From NCBI GenBank assembly GCA_013298625.1, contig JAAFIF010000077.1, positions 1 to 47,862 on the forward strand: a stretch of DNA of 47,862 nt, written 5' to 3'. The translations under genes and the position numbers were made by a program. Origin of the DNA: Myxococcales bacterium. GTDB lineage: Bacteria > Myxococcota_A > Polyangia > Polyangiales > Ga0077539. The notes beneath the pieces are model-generated. The model searched no databases and had not been told where the DNA came from. It worked only from the letters and a program-made list of their open reading frames with translations. Below, piece after piece: positions 8,225 through 17,292 of this stretch; positions within the stretch are counted from its first letter, which is position 1, and each line of letters opens with the position of its first letter.

Positions 8225-9862
8225 ATGACGACGTACCTCATCGCAGTTCCGTACATGCTCATCCTGGCGATGCTGGCCGTGTACGGTCTGCACCGGAGCC
8301 ATCTCGTTCTTTTGCTGCGCAAGTACCGCTCGAAGATCGCTGCGCCCCCCGCGCCGATCGCGAAGGACGCCAGCCCAGCCGCGCTGCCGCACGTGACCGT
8401 GCAGCTGCCGCTCTTCAACGAGCCCGACGTCGTCGAGCAGCTGCTCGAAGCGGTCGCGCGCCTCGAATACCCGCGAGAGAAGCTCGAGATCCAGGTGCTC
8501 GACGACAGCACGGACGACACTCGTGAGCTCGCGCGCGCCAAGGTCGAGTCCCTCGCGCGCCGCGGAATCGACGCGGTCTACATCCACCGTCACGACCGAA
8601 CCGGCTTCAAGGCCGGCGCGCTCGACTACGGTCAGCGCATGGCCAAGGGCGAGCTCATCGCCGTCTTCGACGCGGATTTCATCCCGCAGCCAGACTTTCT
8701 GCGCGCGGTCGTCCCGCACTTCGAAGACGCCAAAATCGGCTGCGTCCAGGCCCGCTGGGGCCACATGAACCGCGACCACTCGCTGCTCACCAAGATCGAG
8801 TCGCTCATGCTCGACGGCCATCACATGGTCGAGAACTGCGCGCGCTACGGCTCCGATCGGTTCTTCAATTTCTCGGGCACCGGCGGCATCTGGCGCCGCG
8901 AAGCCATCGCCGCCGCGGGCGGCTGGCAGCACGACACGCTCACCGAGGACCTGGACCTGTCGTACCGCGCGCAGCTCGCGGGCTACAAGTTCGTCTACCG
9001 CGTCGATCACGTCACGCCCGCCGAGCTCCCCGAAGAGATGGAGGCGTTTCGCGCGCAGCAGTTCCGTTGGGCCAAGGGCACCGTGCAGACCGCGCGCAAG
9101 CTGCTCGGTCGCGTGTGGGCCCGCAAGGACCTGGCGTTCAACGTGCGCAGCGAAGCGATCTTCCACATGACGCCGCACTTCGCGTACCCGTTCATGCTGC
9201 TGCTCTCGGTGTTCTTGCTGCCTATGCTCATCGTCATGCCCGCGAGCGACCCGCGCACGCTGCTGCTCGTGGACGTTCCCCTGATGCTCGGCTCCAGCGG
9301 CTCGGTCGTCGCGTTCTACGTCACCGCTGACCTCGCGCAGGGACGCTCGGCGCTCGGCGCGCTCGTGAAGCTCCCCGCGCTCATGGCCCTCGGCTGCGGA
9401 ATGTCTCCCTACCTCACCAAGGCCGTCCTGCAGGGCATGGGCGGCGCCACGGGCGAGTTCGTCCGCACCCCGAAGAAGGGCGACAAGTCCGCGGTCAAGC
9501 AGCGCTATCACGCGCGCACGCAGATCCCGTGGATCGAGCTCGCCCTCGCGCTGCAGAACTTCATCGCCATCGGCGTCGCGATTCAGACCAAGCACTACCT
9601 CGCGGCTCCGTTCGCGCTCATGTTCGGCATGGGCTACGCGTGGGTCGGCGGCTCGGTGCTGCGCGAGCGCCTCTCGTTCGCGGCCAAGCCCGCCAAGAGC
9701 GCCGCGACGTCGAAGGTCCCCGCGCTCAACGAAGTGGCCGCCGAGGCCGCTGCGATGCTCGACGACGCTGGTCGCCCGAGCCTCGAGCCGGAGCTCTCGC
9801 CGGTCGCCGCTGTCGCGATGAACGCTCCCGCCCGCGGCGCGAGCGACTCGATGATGGCCTGA
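8225..9862 (+). CDS. membrane family-2 glycosyltransferase, cellulose/mannan synthase-like
   Basis: A 545-residue processive GT2 enzyme. An N-terminal helix (LIAVPYMLILAMLAVYGL) is followed by the GT-A domain, with VQLPLFNEPDVVEQLLEA and the QVLDDSTDDT nucleotide-binding segment. The catalytic motifs follow in order: DADF (DxD, metal/UDP), TED (in LTEDLDLSYRAQLAG, the general base) and QQFRWAKG (QxxRW, acceptor site). At least three or four C-terminal helices form the channel. The motifs match the CslA-like beta-mannan/glucan synthase branch; the sugar cannot be told from sequence. ATG 8225 is chosen because it sits after GAAGGGAC and before the first membrane helix. It appears monocistronic and probably makes an extracellular or envelope polysaccharide. 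Confidence 0.9.
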   Translation: MTTYLIAVPYMLILAMLAVYGLHRSHLVLLLRKYRSKIAAPPAPIAKDASPAALPHVTVQLPLFNEPDVVEQLLEAVARLEYPREKLEIQVLDDSTDDTRELARAKVESLARRGIDAVYIHRHDRTGFKAGALDYGQRMAKGELIAVFDADFIPQPDFLRAVVPHFEDAKIGCVQARWGHMNRDHSLLTKIESLMLDGHHMVENCARYGSDRFFNFSGTGGIWRREAIAAAGGWQHDTLTEDLDLSYRAQLAGYKFVYRVDHVTPAELPEEMEAFRAQQFRWAKGTVQTARKLLGRVWARKDLAFNVRSEAIFHMTPHFAYPFMLLLSVFLLPMLIVMPASDPRTLLLVDVPLMLGSSGSVVAFYVTADLAQGRSALGALVKLPALMALGCGMSPYLTKAVLQGMGGATGEFVRTPKKGDKSAVKQRYHARTQIPWIELALALQNFIAIGVAIQTKHYLAAPFALMFGMGYAWVGGSVLRERLSFAAKPAKSAATSKVPALNEVAAEAAAMLDDAGRPSLEPELSPVAAVAMNAPARGASDSMMA

Positions 9863-9941
9863 GCTGTTCTTCTGTGTGAGGGGATCGTTGGGGGGCGAAT
9901 GCAGCAGCCCGTTGCGCTGCGCGCTACACTCGCGCGCACGC

Positions 9942-11216
9942 ATGGCTCGCTCACTGCTCGCACGGCTCGCGCTCGCGGCGTTTCTCGCCCTCGGCGCCTG
10001 CAACAAACACGAAGACGACCCTTGGACGCCGGTCCCGCCTGGGGTGTCAGTGGGGGCGCTCTCGCTCGGCGACGTCGATCGGCCCGAGCACTACGACAGC
10101 TCGCAAACGTCGTCAGAGATGAGCGTGACGTTGTTCGGCGCGTTCGTCGTGCTCGCGATCGGCGGAATGCTCTCGCTCAGCGCGTTCTTCTGGTGGTCCA
10201 GCCGCCGTCGCGCGCGGCTCGAGGAGAACTTCGACCCCAACGCTCGGCTGCAAGACGGCGTGTCCGTGGTGTTCGGTCGCGTCGAGACCGACGACGGCGG
10301 CCCCGCGGTGATCCTCCGCGTCCAGCAGCGCGCCCGCGAGTGGCAATACAAGGGCGCGTGGAACCACGCGTGGGAAGAGGTCCACCGCGAGCTCCACGTG
10401 CGCCCGTTCATCGTGCGCACCGCCAACGGAACAACCGTGCGCGTCGAGCCGCCCAACCCCGTGCAAGTCCGCGGTGAGTTCACCTCGCGCGTGCGCCACA
10501 ACCACACCGAGCGCACCGAGGTGCTCGAGATCAAGCACGGCGCCGAGATCCACGTGTACGGCGCGCTCTCGGGGTCGTCTCAGCAGTCCACGACCATGGC
10601 CTATCGCGCAGGCGGAACGATGCCCGTCCTGTCGGCCACCGCGGCCGCTCCGATGGTGATCTCCACGGAGAAGCCCGGCGCGCAGCCTCGCGCCCGCGCG
10701 AAGATGCACCGCAACATGGGCATCGCCCTCGCGGCGTGGCTGCTCATCGCGGTGACGATGGTCTTTCAGCAGTTCGTCGTGCTCGCGGTCACGGGCGACG
10801 TCGTCCAAGCGCAAGTCACGGCGACGCGGCAGTGGCGCGAGTGGGTCAAGCCCAAGAACTCGCGCGGCTACTGGCGCTATCACTACGAGCTGCGCGCGGA
10901 GTCCGACGGCAACGTGTACGTCGACGAAGTGAGCAACACGATCTACATGATGGCCGCGTCGGGTCAGCTCCCGCGCGCGCCGTTCATGGTCTCGTCGGTC
11001 TCCCCGTCGGTGCACCAGTTCGGCAACGATCTGCACACGGGGCAGGGACGACTGGCTGTCGCGATCCTGCTCGCGATCGTGTTCGCCTGCGTCTACCCCG
11101 GCGTGAGCCTCTCGACGCGGCCCTGGTACCAGAAGAAGAAGCTCAAGCAGCAGCTCGCGGGGCACATCGAAGACGGCGACGCCCGCGAAGCCGCGCTGAA
11201 ACGCTCGCGAGGCTGA
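9942..11216 (+). CDS. membrane protein with GIDE-like and DUF3592-like regions
   Basis: A 424-residue protein. The N-terminus has a lipoprotein-type signal (ALAAFLALGAC, lipobox LGAC), followed by three membrane helices: about residues 58-80 (FGAFVVLAIGGMLSLSAFFW), about 265-285 (ALAAWLLIAVTMVFQQFVVL) and near the C-terminus (LAVAILLAIVFACVYPGVSL). The domain between the first two (VVFGRVETDDGGPAVILRVQ and VHRELHVRPFIVRTANGTTV) resembles the beta-rich domain of bacterial GIDE/E3-ligase-like membrane proteins. The part between the last two (VVQAQVTATRQWREWVKPKN, then a YHYELRAES strand) looks like DUF3592. Both assignments are tentative. ATG 9942 is used because it opens the signal peptide; the frame extends upstream without a convincing start. 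Confidence 0.7.
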   Translation: MARSLLARLALAAFLALGACNKHEDDPWTPVPPGVSVGALSLGDVDRPEHYDSSQTSSEMSVTLFGAFVVLAIGGMLSLSAFFWWSSRRRARLEENFDPNARLQDGVSVVFGRVETDDGGPAVILRVQQRAREWQYKGAWNHAWEEVHRELHVRPFIVRTANGTTVRVEPPNPVQVRGEFTSRVRHNHTERTEVLEIKHGAEIHVYGALSGSSQQSTTMAYRAGGTMPVLSATAAAPMVISTEKPGAQPRARAKMHRNMGIALAAWLLIAVTMVFQQFVVLAVTGDVVQAQVTATRQWREWVKPKNSRGYWRYHYELRAESDGNVYVDEVSNTIYMMAASGQLPRAPFMVSSVSPSVHQFGNDLHTGQGRLAVAILLAIVFACVYPGVSLSTRPWYQKKKLKQQLAGHIEDGDAREAALKRSRG

Positions 11217-11230
11217 CGAGCCGCTTCGGG

Positions 11231-11383
11231 GGACGGTGTTCAATAGTTCACGACGCCGGGATAACCCCCCGAAGCCGTCGCCGCAGCCCCAGCGCACCTC
11301 CGCACCGTCCTGCTTCGGCTACGGCCCCAGCCCGCGTCTTCACGCGGGGTTATCCCGGTCTCGTGAACTATTGAACACCGTCC
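11231..11383. repeat. 38-bp inverted repeat flanking a 77-bp core
   Basis: The left arm (11231-11268) and right arm (11346-11383) are reverse complements at 36 of 38 positions; only a central dinucleotide (CG against TC) differs. Each arm contains the less GC-rich core TTCAATAGTTCACGA and the block CGGGATAACCCC, unlike the surrounding DNA. The element lies in the 203-bp gap between two convergent genes. It could be a small non-autonomous mobile element (MITE-like), a dispersed intergenic repeat or a bidirectional termination structure. No T-run follows either arm. Confidence 0.9.
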
Positions 11384-11419
11384 CCGCAGCCCCGCAGCCC
11401 CGTTGCCCCGTTGCCCCGC

Positions 11420-13954
11420 TTATCCCCGCGCCCAGGCCAGCCCGATCGCGATCACCTCGACGTCCCCCTTCTTCGGCGCCACCACGCGGCTCGTGATGCC
11501 TTCTCCTGCGCGCTCGGCCTGGCGCGCGAGCTCGGCGATCGCTGTGTCCCGTACGTTCACCGCTTCGCGCCACACGCTGTCGGCGTCCTCGACCGCAGCG
11601 CGCGCCTTGTCGAGCTTCTCTGCCGCTTTGTCGCGCTTGCCGCGGGCGCGGGTGGCCGCGGACTTTCCGCCGAGCCCCCACGTCGCGATGATCTCGAGCC
11701 CGCCGGGCGCCGTGCGCAGCGCCGTCTCGGCCGCGGCGTAGTCGTGCCGCGCGGACTGCGCTTTCTCTGCGCAGCGCTGGATCTTGGGCGCGTGCTTCGC
11801 CTCGACGCTCGCGCGCTCGACCGCCGCTTGCCGCAGCGCTGCTTCGCGGCATCGCTGCGTGAACGCCTCCCGTGACTCTCCGTCGGTCTGCACCAGCGAG
11901 AGCTCTTCGTGAACGAGCTTCTCGACCGTGAACATCCGCGTCGCGTGGTCCTTCATCGCTCGCTCGGCGCTCTTTCGCACCGCCGCCTTCGACAGCGCCT
12001 CGGGGGCGTCTGCGTAGCGCGCCCCGGGTGGTGGCGTGTTCTCGAAGAACTTCGGCTCGACAGTCACCGCGCGCGTAATGTCCACCCGACCGTCCTCGAG
12101 CAGCGGCGCCGCCACGATCTCGGTCTTGCGCTGATCGAGCCCGATCTTCGCGTCCCGCAAGTGCCCCACCGCCTTCACCGCGACATACGGAACGTACTTC
12201 CACCGCGACACGGGCGCGCTGTCCGCGTAGCCGTGCCACGTCCTCCACCCCTCTGGAGCCAGCGGCGCGCTCGTCAGCGCCGCGCTCTCGACAGCCCCCG
12301 ACCGCTCGGCTTCAACGCTGGTATCACCACGGGCAGTCGCGCCAATCACTCCTGGTGATCGAGCGGTTGTCTCCACACGGTGCGCTGTATCAGCAGCGCT
12401 CGATACCGCTGATCGCCCGAGGTGATCCGCCGTACTACCGACCGCTGTCCCAGGTACACCCCCTGATGTGCCTGTTGAACCAACGGTCGCTGTCCCAAGT
12501 GCACTGGCTCGATCAGTCGCAGAAACTCCAGTGGTTACAGCCTTTTGCTTCAACGGCGCCGCGATCTTGCGGATCTCTTGTCGCGTCATGGGCCCGCGCA
12601 GCCACGACAAGCACCATCGCGTCTCGACCAGACCGCACTGCGGCGTGCGATGCACGTCGCGAACGAAGAACGTCCGCTTCGGAAGAGACTTCAGCGCCGT
12701 CGCGAGCTCGGGCGCCGTCAGCCCTCCCGCGCCAGCATCGGTGCCCGCGAGCCCTTCGACCACGCGCTCGCGGTCCGCATCGGTCTGCAGTCGACCGACG
12801 AACCACGCTCCTGCGTTGGAGAGCGCTTTGTAATCCAAGTCCATCGGGTTCTGCGTCGCGAGAAGAACGCCCACGCCGAACGCGCGCGCTTGCTTCATGA
12901 GCGCGAGCAGCGGCTTCTTCGTCGGCGGGTTGGCCGGGTGCGGAGGGATGAACCCGAACACCTCGTCGAAGACCACCATCGCGCGCAGCTCGGACGTGCC
13001 CGAGAGCGTGCGCACCCACGCCAAGATCGAGTCGAACAGCAACCCCAGCACCAGCGCGCGCTCGTCGTCGTCCAGGTGCGCGACGGAGACGATCACCGCA
13101 GGGGTCCTCCCGTCCGCTGGGCGCGCGAGCCACTGACCCACGTCGAGCGCCGCGCCCTGTCGCCAGGTCGCAAACGACGGCGACGCGAGCAGCGTATTGA
13201 GGTCTTGCGAGAGCGCTTGCCGCTCTTTGGGCGGAAGAAAGTCGTCCATCTTCATCGCGCCCACCTTGGCGATCGGCGGTCGCGCGAGGTCTTCGAGCAG
13301 CGCTTCGAGCGTCGCGCCTTCGCCCGCGCGCAGCCGTCGCTCGGCGAGCTGGCAGAGCACCACGTGCTCGCGCGAGCGCGTCGGGTCCGAGTCGCGCTCG
13401 AGCAAGCGCAACAACAGCGAGACCGCAGCAGAGAGCGCGTCGCGCGCGGTCTCTTCGTCCACGTCCCACAGGTCCGACGGGGTCTCGAGCGCGGACAACA
13501 CGTGCACCGGCTCGCCGAAGGTCGCGCCCGGCGTGAAGATCCTCGGAGCGATTCCAGCGCTCATCGCGCGGATGTCCTCGCCCGTCAGCGACCACTTCGC
13601 GAGGCCGTCGCGCCATCCGGTCGCCAGCTTCTCTGCCGCGGCTTCGACGGTCACGCCGTCGCGCGCGGCGGACTCGGGGTCCACCCACGGCGCAAACGAC
13701 GGTGCGTCCAACGCAGGAAAGCTCAGCAGCAAGTTCGGCAGGTCCCCCTTGATGTCCACCATCAAGACCGGGACCTTCGAGCGCAGGACCTCTTCGACGA
13801 GGACCATCGCGAGACCGGTCTTTCCGCTGCCGGTCATGCCGACGACGACGCCGTGCGTGACGAGGTGGTGCGGAGGGAGTTCGAGCGGCACCGCGCTCTC
13901 GGGCGCCGCGTCGAGCGCGCGGCCGCGGCCAATGGACAGTGTGCGAGCTGGCAT
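11420..13954 (-). CDS. HerA-like (DUF87/FtsK-type) ATPase
   Basis: An 844-residue protein. The N-terminal half is a HerA/VirB4-type ATPase: Walker A GMTGSGKT at residues 39-46, the following strand VLMVDIKGDLPNLLL, Walker B in AMVVFDEVFGFIPPHP, and a sensor-like LLATQNPMDLDYKALSNAGA before an arginine-rich RLQTDADRERVV. This fold pumps DNA or protein through hexamer pores; archaeal HerA works with NurA in end resection, but no NurA lies here. A low-complexity Ser/Thr/Gly/Ala linker (roughly residues 480-570, bases about 12250-12520) separates it from a C-terminal half with long charged helices (ASVEAKHAPKIQRCAEKAQS; DKAAEKLDKARAAVEDADSV), probably coiled coil. Cellular role unknown. It is possibly transcribed with the small gene at 13998-14561 upstream. 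Confidence 0.85.
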   Translation of the reverse strand: MPARTLSIGRGRALDAAPESAVPLELPPHHLVTHGVVVGMTGSGKTGLAMVLVEEVLRSKVPVLMVDIKGDLPNLLLSFPALDAPSFAPWVDPESAARDGVTVEAAAEKLATGWRDGLAKWSLTGEDIRAMSAGIAPRIFTPGATFGEPVHVLSALETPSDLWDVDEETARDALSAAVSLLLRLLERDSDPTRSREHVVLCQLAERRLRAGEGATLEALLEDLARPPIAKVGAMKMDDFLPPKERQALSQDLNTLLASPSFATWRQGAALDVGQWLARPADGRTPAVIVSVAHLDDDERALVLGLLFDSILAWVRTLSGTSELRAMVVFDEVFGFIPPHPANPPTKKPLLALMKQARAFGVGVLLATQNPMDLDYKALSNAGAWFVGRLQTDADRERVVEGLAGTDAGAGGLTAPELATALKSLPKRTFFVRDVHRTPQCGLVETRWCLSWLRGPMTRQEIRKIAAPLKQKAVTTGVSATDRASALGTATVGSTGTSGGVPGTAVGSTADHLGRSAVSSAADTAHRVETTARSPGVIGATARGDTSVEAERSGAVESAALTSAPLAPEGWRTWHGYADSAPVSRWKYVPYVAVKAVGHLRDAKIGLDQRKTEIVAAPLLEDGRVDITRAVTVEPKFFENTPPPGARYADAPEALSKAAVRKSAERAMKDHATRMFTVEKLVHEELSLVQTDGESREAFTQRCREAALRQAAVERASVEAKHAPKIQRCAEKAQSARHDYAAAETALRTAPGGLEIIATWGLGGKSAATRARGKRDKAAEKLDKARAAVEDADSVWREAVNVRDTAIAELARQAERAGEGITSRVVAPKKGDVEVIAIGLAWARG

Positions 13955-13997
13955 TCGGGCCGCGCAGTGTATTTGTTCGGCCGCGCACTGTCAGCGC

Positions 13998-14561
13998 TCA
14001 GCGCGCAGCGACCACCCGCACGGTCCCGGCCAGCGCAGTCAGCGCCGCGGTCAGGCGCCGTACGTCCTCGCGTCGCGCGTCCTCGATGACCAGCGCGCTG
14101 CCGTCGTAGCGCACGCGAGCGCCCGCGATGCTCTGGTCGTCCTCGCCCATTGCTCGCAGAAAGGCGCTCACCTCACGGCGCAGCTCGTCTTCGCGGTCCA
14201 TCGCGAGCTCGCGCGAGGGCAACTCTCGGTACCCGTGCGCTTGCTGCGCGACCCTTCGCCAGCGAAAGCGCAGCCCCGAGAGCGAGCAGCCGCGGTCGGC
14301 GCTGACCGCCGCGCTGAGCACCGCGGTCACGGCGTCGCGCACGGCGGGCGCGCGTTCGATCACGGCGATGGCTGCCGCCGTCACGTCCACGGTGAGCTCG
14401 TACGCGCACACGTCGCAGTCCGAAGCGCGCCAGCGATGCGTGATGGAGGGCGCGGGGTCGAGCTCGCACGTCTCGAAGAGCGCTGAGACACGGGCGTCGG
14501 CGAGGCTCGCCCGGTGCGTCCGCGCGCGTTCGAGCCAGCGGCGGACGTCGGGGTCGGTCAC
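13998..14561 (-). CDS. hypothetical protein
   Basis: A 187-residue soluble protein starting at GTG 14561, whose codon overlaps the stop of the SPFH gene (GTGA), so the two are translationally coupled. Visible features: an N-terminal helix (DVRRWLERARTHRASLADAR), a Cys-containing core (CELDPAPSITHRWRASDCDV), and a C-terminal segment, ARVRYDGSALVIEDARREDV, with alternating strand pattern. No membrane helix or signal is present and no family is recognised. Coupling to a stomatin-like protein suggests a partner or regulator of that membrane scaffold, much as NfeD or small accessory proteins accompany other SPFH genes (inference). Confidence 0.75.
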   Translation of the reverse strand: MTDPDVRRWLERARTHRASLADARVSALFETCELDPAPSITHRWRASDCDVCAYELTVDVTAAAIAVIERAPAVRDAVTAVLSAAVSADRGCSLSGLRFRWRRVAQQAHGYRELPSRELAMDREDELRREVSAFLRAMGEDDQSIAGARVRYDGSALVIEDARREDVRRLTAALTALAGTVRVVAAR

Positions 14562-15505
14562 TCGTTGGTTCCGGTTCCGCTGGTGCTGGGCTTGAGCGCG
14601 GCGGGGTCGACCGCAGGAATGCCCACCGCGGTCACGTTGTCCGACCGCGTCTTCGGCGCGATTCCAAACGGCTGCGCGGCGGGCGCCGAGGCGTCCACGC
14701 GAACGCCAGTGCGCGGGTCGTCCTGCATCGCCGCGGCCGCTGCGAGCGACGCCTTTCGCACGTCCGTCGGCTCGTGCTTCGCGAGGTCGAAGACGACCTT
14801 CGTGTTGCCCGTGCCCGAGATCCCCTGCAGCGCCTCGAGCCGTCGCAGCTCGAGGGCGCCCGGCGCCTCGGCCAGGATCCGCGCGGCCTCTGCGAAATTG
14901 CGGGCCGACTCGACGTCCGCCTGCGACTTGATGATCACGTACTGCTTGTCTCGCTCTGCGATGGCCTTGCGCGCGATGGCCTGCTGCATGTCCGGCGGAA
15001 GCTGAATGTCCTGCAGCGCGATCGCCTCGATGTGCAGCCCCCACGCTGCGACGAACTGCTCGACCTGCGCGCGCACTTGCACAGCGACCTCGTCGCGGCG
15101 CGAGAGCAGCTCGTCGAGGGTGATCTCTCCGACGATGTCCCGCAGCACCACTCGGGCGCGGTCCTTCACGGCGGTCTCGAAGTTCTCGACGTTGAGCGCG
15201 GCTTTCTCCGCGTCGATGACCTTGTAGTAGACCACCGCGTCGATCATGGCCGTCACGTTGTCGCGGGTGATCACCATCTGCGCGGGCAGGTCTCGATTGC
15301 GGATGCGCGTGTCGATCCGATAGATCTTTTGGATCAGCGGGATCACCACGTTGAGTCCGGGTTCGAGGCGGCCCGCGTACTTTCCGAAGGTGAACTTGAG
15401 GGCCACCTCCCATTGGTTGATCTGCCGCAGCGAGCGCAGCGCGAGCAGCGCGAATAGGGCCAGAAAGACCAGGACGGGCCCGAGCAACTCGACGTCTTCG
15501 AACAT
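14558..15505 (-). CDS. stomatin-like SPFH (slipin) protein
   Basis: A 315-residue protein with one N-terminal membrane hairpin or helix (LLGPVLVFLALFALLALRSL, residues 8-27) and a full SPFH/band-7 domain. Typical segments are INQWEVALKFTFGKYAGRLE, PGLNVVIPLIQKIYRIDTRI, VTAMIDAVVYYKVIDAEKAA and RVVLRDIVGEITLDELLSRR. A coiled-coil extension follows (QAIARKAIAERDKQYVIIKS). Slipins form ring-like oligomers that organise membrane microdomains or regulate membrane proteases and channels. The C-terminal 60 residues are a disordered tail (DASAPAAQPFGIAPKTRSDN). The usual NfeD partner is absent; instead the stop overlaps the start of an unknown 187-residue protein. Confidence 0.93.
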   Translation of the reverse strand: MFEDVELLGPVLVFLALFALLALRSLRQINQWEVALKFTFGKYAGRLEPGLNVVIPLIQKIYRIDTRIRNRDLPAQMVITRDNVTAMIDAVVYYKVIDAEKAALNVENFETAVKDRARVVLRDIVGEITLDELLSRRDEVAVQVRAQVEQFVAAWGLHIEAIALQDIQLPPDMQQAIARKAIAERDKQYVIIKSQADVESARNFAEAARILAEAPGALELRRLEALQGISGTGNTKVVFDLAKHEPTDVRKASLAAAAAMQDDPRTGVRVDASAPAAQPFGIAPKTRSDNVTAVGIPAVDPAALKPSTSGTGTNE

Positions 15506-15545
15506 CTCGCCGCGCAGTGTAGCGCCGCTCGCGCGCAGCGCGCCC

Positions 15546-16448
15546 TCAACCGCCCCGTCGAATCGGCGTCGTCCTCAGCGGCAGCACGTTGCGCGGGTCA
15601 CACGGAACGCTCACCGTCTGCTCCACCAACGTCCCGGCCCGCTCGATCCTCGCCGGGTCGATCCCCGGCCGAACGAGCCGAATCTCGTAGTGCAAATGCA
15701 CGATCCCCTCGGCCCCGCTGTCACCGACGAACCCGAGCGGCGTGTCGGGCGTGACGCTCTGCCCCTTGCGCAGGCTCGGCGCAAACCCGTCCAAATGCCC
15801 GTGCAGCGCGAGGTACACCCGCGTCGCGCCCGCCTCGCGCACGACGTGCGAGAGCACCACGGTGTTGCCGAACATCGGCCCGATGTAGAGCACCTCGGCG
15901 TCGCCCTGCTGTCCTCGCAGGGCGATCGCGCGCACGGGCGCTCCTCGCTCTTGCGGCAGGTCCACGCCGCCGTGGCCGATCGCCGTGAGGTCCACGCCGC
16001 GCCGCTGCAGCCCGTCGGGCCGCCCGAGGTCGTAGCCCGAGCTCACCGTCTGCCCGCCCCACGGCTCGGTGGGATAGAGATACGAGTCGTAATCCGCCGG
16101 CAAATCCGGCCGCCTGGGGACGTGCTCGTACACGACGAGCCGCCCCGATCGGTCCGTGTGCGCGTTGGACGCGAGCCCCGCGGACGGGTCGTCCATCGCC
16201 TCGGTGCGCGCGGGAACGCACAGCCCGTCGATCGGCAACATGGACGCCGCGCACGGCGCCTCGGGCAAGCAGCGACCTGCGGGCGTTCGGTGCGCGCACT
16301 CGGCTGAGCCCTGGCTCGCGCCTCGCCCAGCGGGCCGCGTGATCGACGCTCGACGCGCGGCAATCGAGCGCTGCCGCTCGCGCGTGGGCACGAGCGCGAG
16401 GCCGAGCGCCGCCAAAGGGAGCCACATCGCTGGACGCCAGGCGATCAT
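15546..16448 (-). CDS. M23-family (LytM) metallopeptidase-like protein
   Basis: A 300-residue exported protein: N-terminal hydrophobic segment (AMWLPLAALGLALVP) followed by a small Cys cluster (Cys51, 60, 66, 77) likely to form two disulfides. The C-terminal domain has the zinc-ligand motifs of M23 endopeptidases, HGGVD (159-163) and HLHYE (251-255), plus HGHLD at 216-220. The YLALHGHLDGF and GFVGDSGAEGIVHLHYEIRL context is diagnostic. Such enzymes cut peptidoglycan cross-links or, when inactive, activate amidases. The ligand set here looks complete, so activity is plausible. It starts 105 bp from the divergent HEAT gene. Confidence 0.9.
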   Translation of the reverse strand: MIAWRPAMWLPLAALGLALVPTRERQRSIAARRASITRPAGRGASQGSAECAHRTPAGRCLPEAPCAASMLPIDGLCVPARTEAMDDPSAGLASNAHTDRSGRLVVYEHVPRRPDLPADYDSYLYPTEPWGGQTVSSGYDLGRPDGLQRRGVDLTAIGHGGVDLPQERGAPVRAIALRGQQGDAEVLYIGPMFGNTVVLSHVVREAGATRVYLALHGHLDGFAPSLRKGQSVTPDTPLGFVGDSGAEGIVHLHYEIRLVRPGIDPARIERAGTLVEQTVSVPCDPRNVLPLRTTPIRRGG

Positions 16449-16553
16449 TCAGAGGGTCTGCCGCACTGTGAAACGAGCGACGGGACGCCGTCCATTCCCG
16501 AGCGAACGACGGCGCCCAGCGCGTCGCGCATTCGTGGTAAGAGCGGCGCCGCC

Positions 16554-17192
16554 ATGGCAAACGAGAGCAAACTGCTGAGTGATCTGATCGAGGCCAACAA
16601 GCGCATGCTTCGCGCGCGAGACGCGTTCTTCGAGCAGGGCGACAACAAGGGCCGCTCGAAGGCGATCGCCGCCGAGATCGACCGCGCGCTGAGCGCCGAC
16701 GCCGCGCCGGACGCGGGGCTTCGTCTCATCTTGGTGTCCGACCTGCTCGTCGAGATCCAAGGGCCCGAAGGGGTCAAGTGCCTCTTGCGCATCCTCGGCC
16801 ACGAGGACCCCGGCGTGCGCGTGACCGCTGGAGAAGCGCTGGTCGAAGTGCTCTCGGACCGCTGGGCCGAGGCCTCGCGCTCGGTCGAAGCCGCGATCCC
16901 CACGATGACCGTCGAAGCGCTGCGCGAGCTGCCCTTCGTGATCGCCGAAGTCGCCGAGCCCGCGGGCGGCGCGATCATCGGAAAGCTCCTCTCGCACGCG
17001 GACGCCGACGTCGCTGCGTCGGCCATCGAAGCGCTCGTCGAGCTCGGAGACGCCTCGCACCTCGACGCGATCAAGAAGCTCGTCGGTGACACCCGCGCGC
17101 TGACCGCGGAAGAGCAAGAAGGCGAAGAAGACGTCGACGGCGGGACGCTCGGCGAGCTCGCCTCGGACGCGGTCGAGATGCTCTCGGCCTGA
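16554..17192 (+). CDS. HEAT-repeat protein
   Basis: A 212-residue soluble protein made of helical pairs of HEAT/PBS-lyase type: GVKCLLRILGHEDPGVRVTA then GEALVEVL, and GGAIIGKLLSHADADVAASA then IEALVELGD, with a helical N-terminus (LSDLIEANKRMLRARDAFFE). The C-terminal 35 residues are acidic (EEQEGEEDVDGG). HEAT scaffolds mediate protein contacts; the partner is unknown. ATG 16554 begins the first helix. It is followed by a 100-bp gap and a methyltransferase gene on the same strand. Confidence 0.85.
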   Translation: MANESKLLSDLIEANKRMLRARDAFFEQGDNKGRSKAIAAEIDRALSADAAPDAGLRLILVSDLLVEIQGPEGVKCLLRILGHEDPGVRVTAGEALVEVLSDRWAEASRSVEAAIPTMTVEALRELPFVIAEVAEPAGGAIIGKLLSHADADVAASAIEALVELGDASHLDAIKKLVGDTRALTAEEQEGEEDVDGGTLGELASDAVEMLSA

Positions 17193-17292
17193 TTCAGCGG
17201 GGCGAGCGGGGAGTGGAGGGGGCCTCGAAGTCGCTCTGGTGGCGATTGCCGTTGCCTGAGCCGACGCGTTTTCATCTATCGTCAGCGGCGTC

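Noticed and set aside
7427..10006. Long minus-strand open frame opposite the glycosyltransferase
   Set aside because: No recognisable domain, biased composition, and the plus-strand glycosyltransferase is certain.
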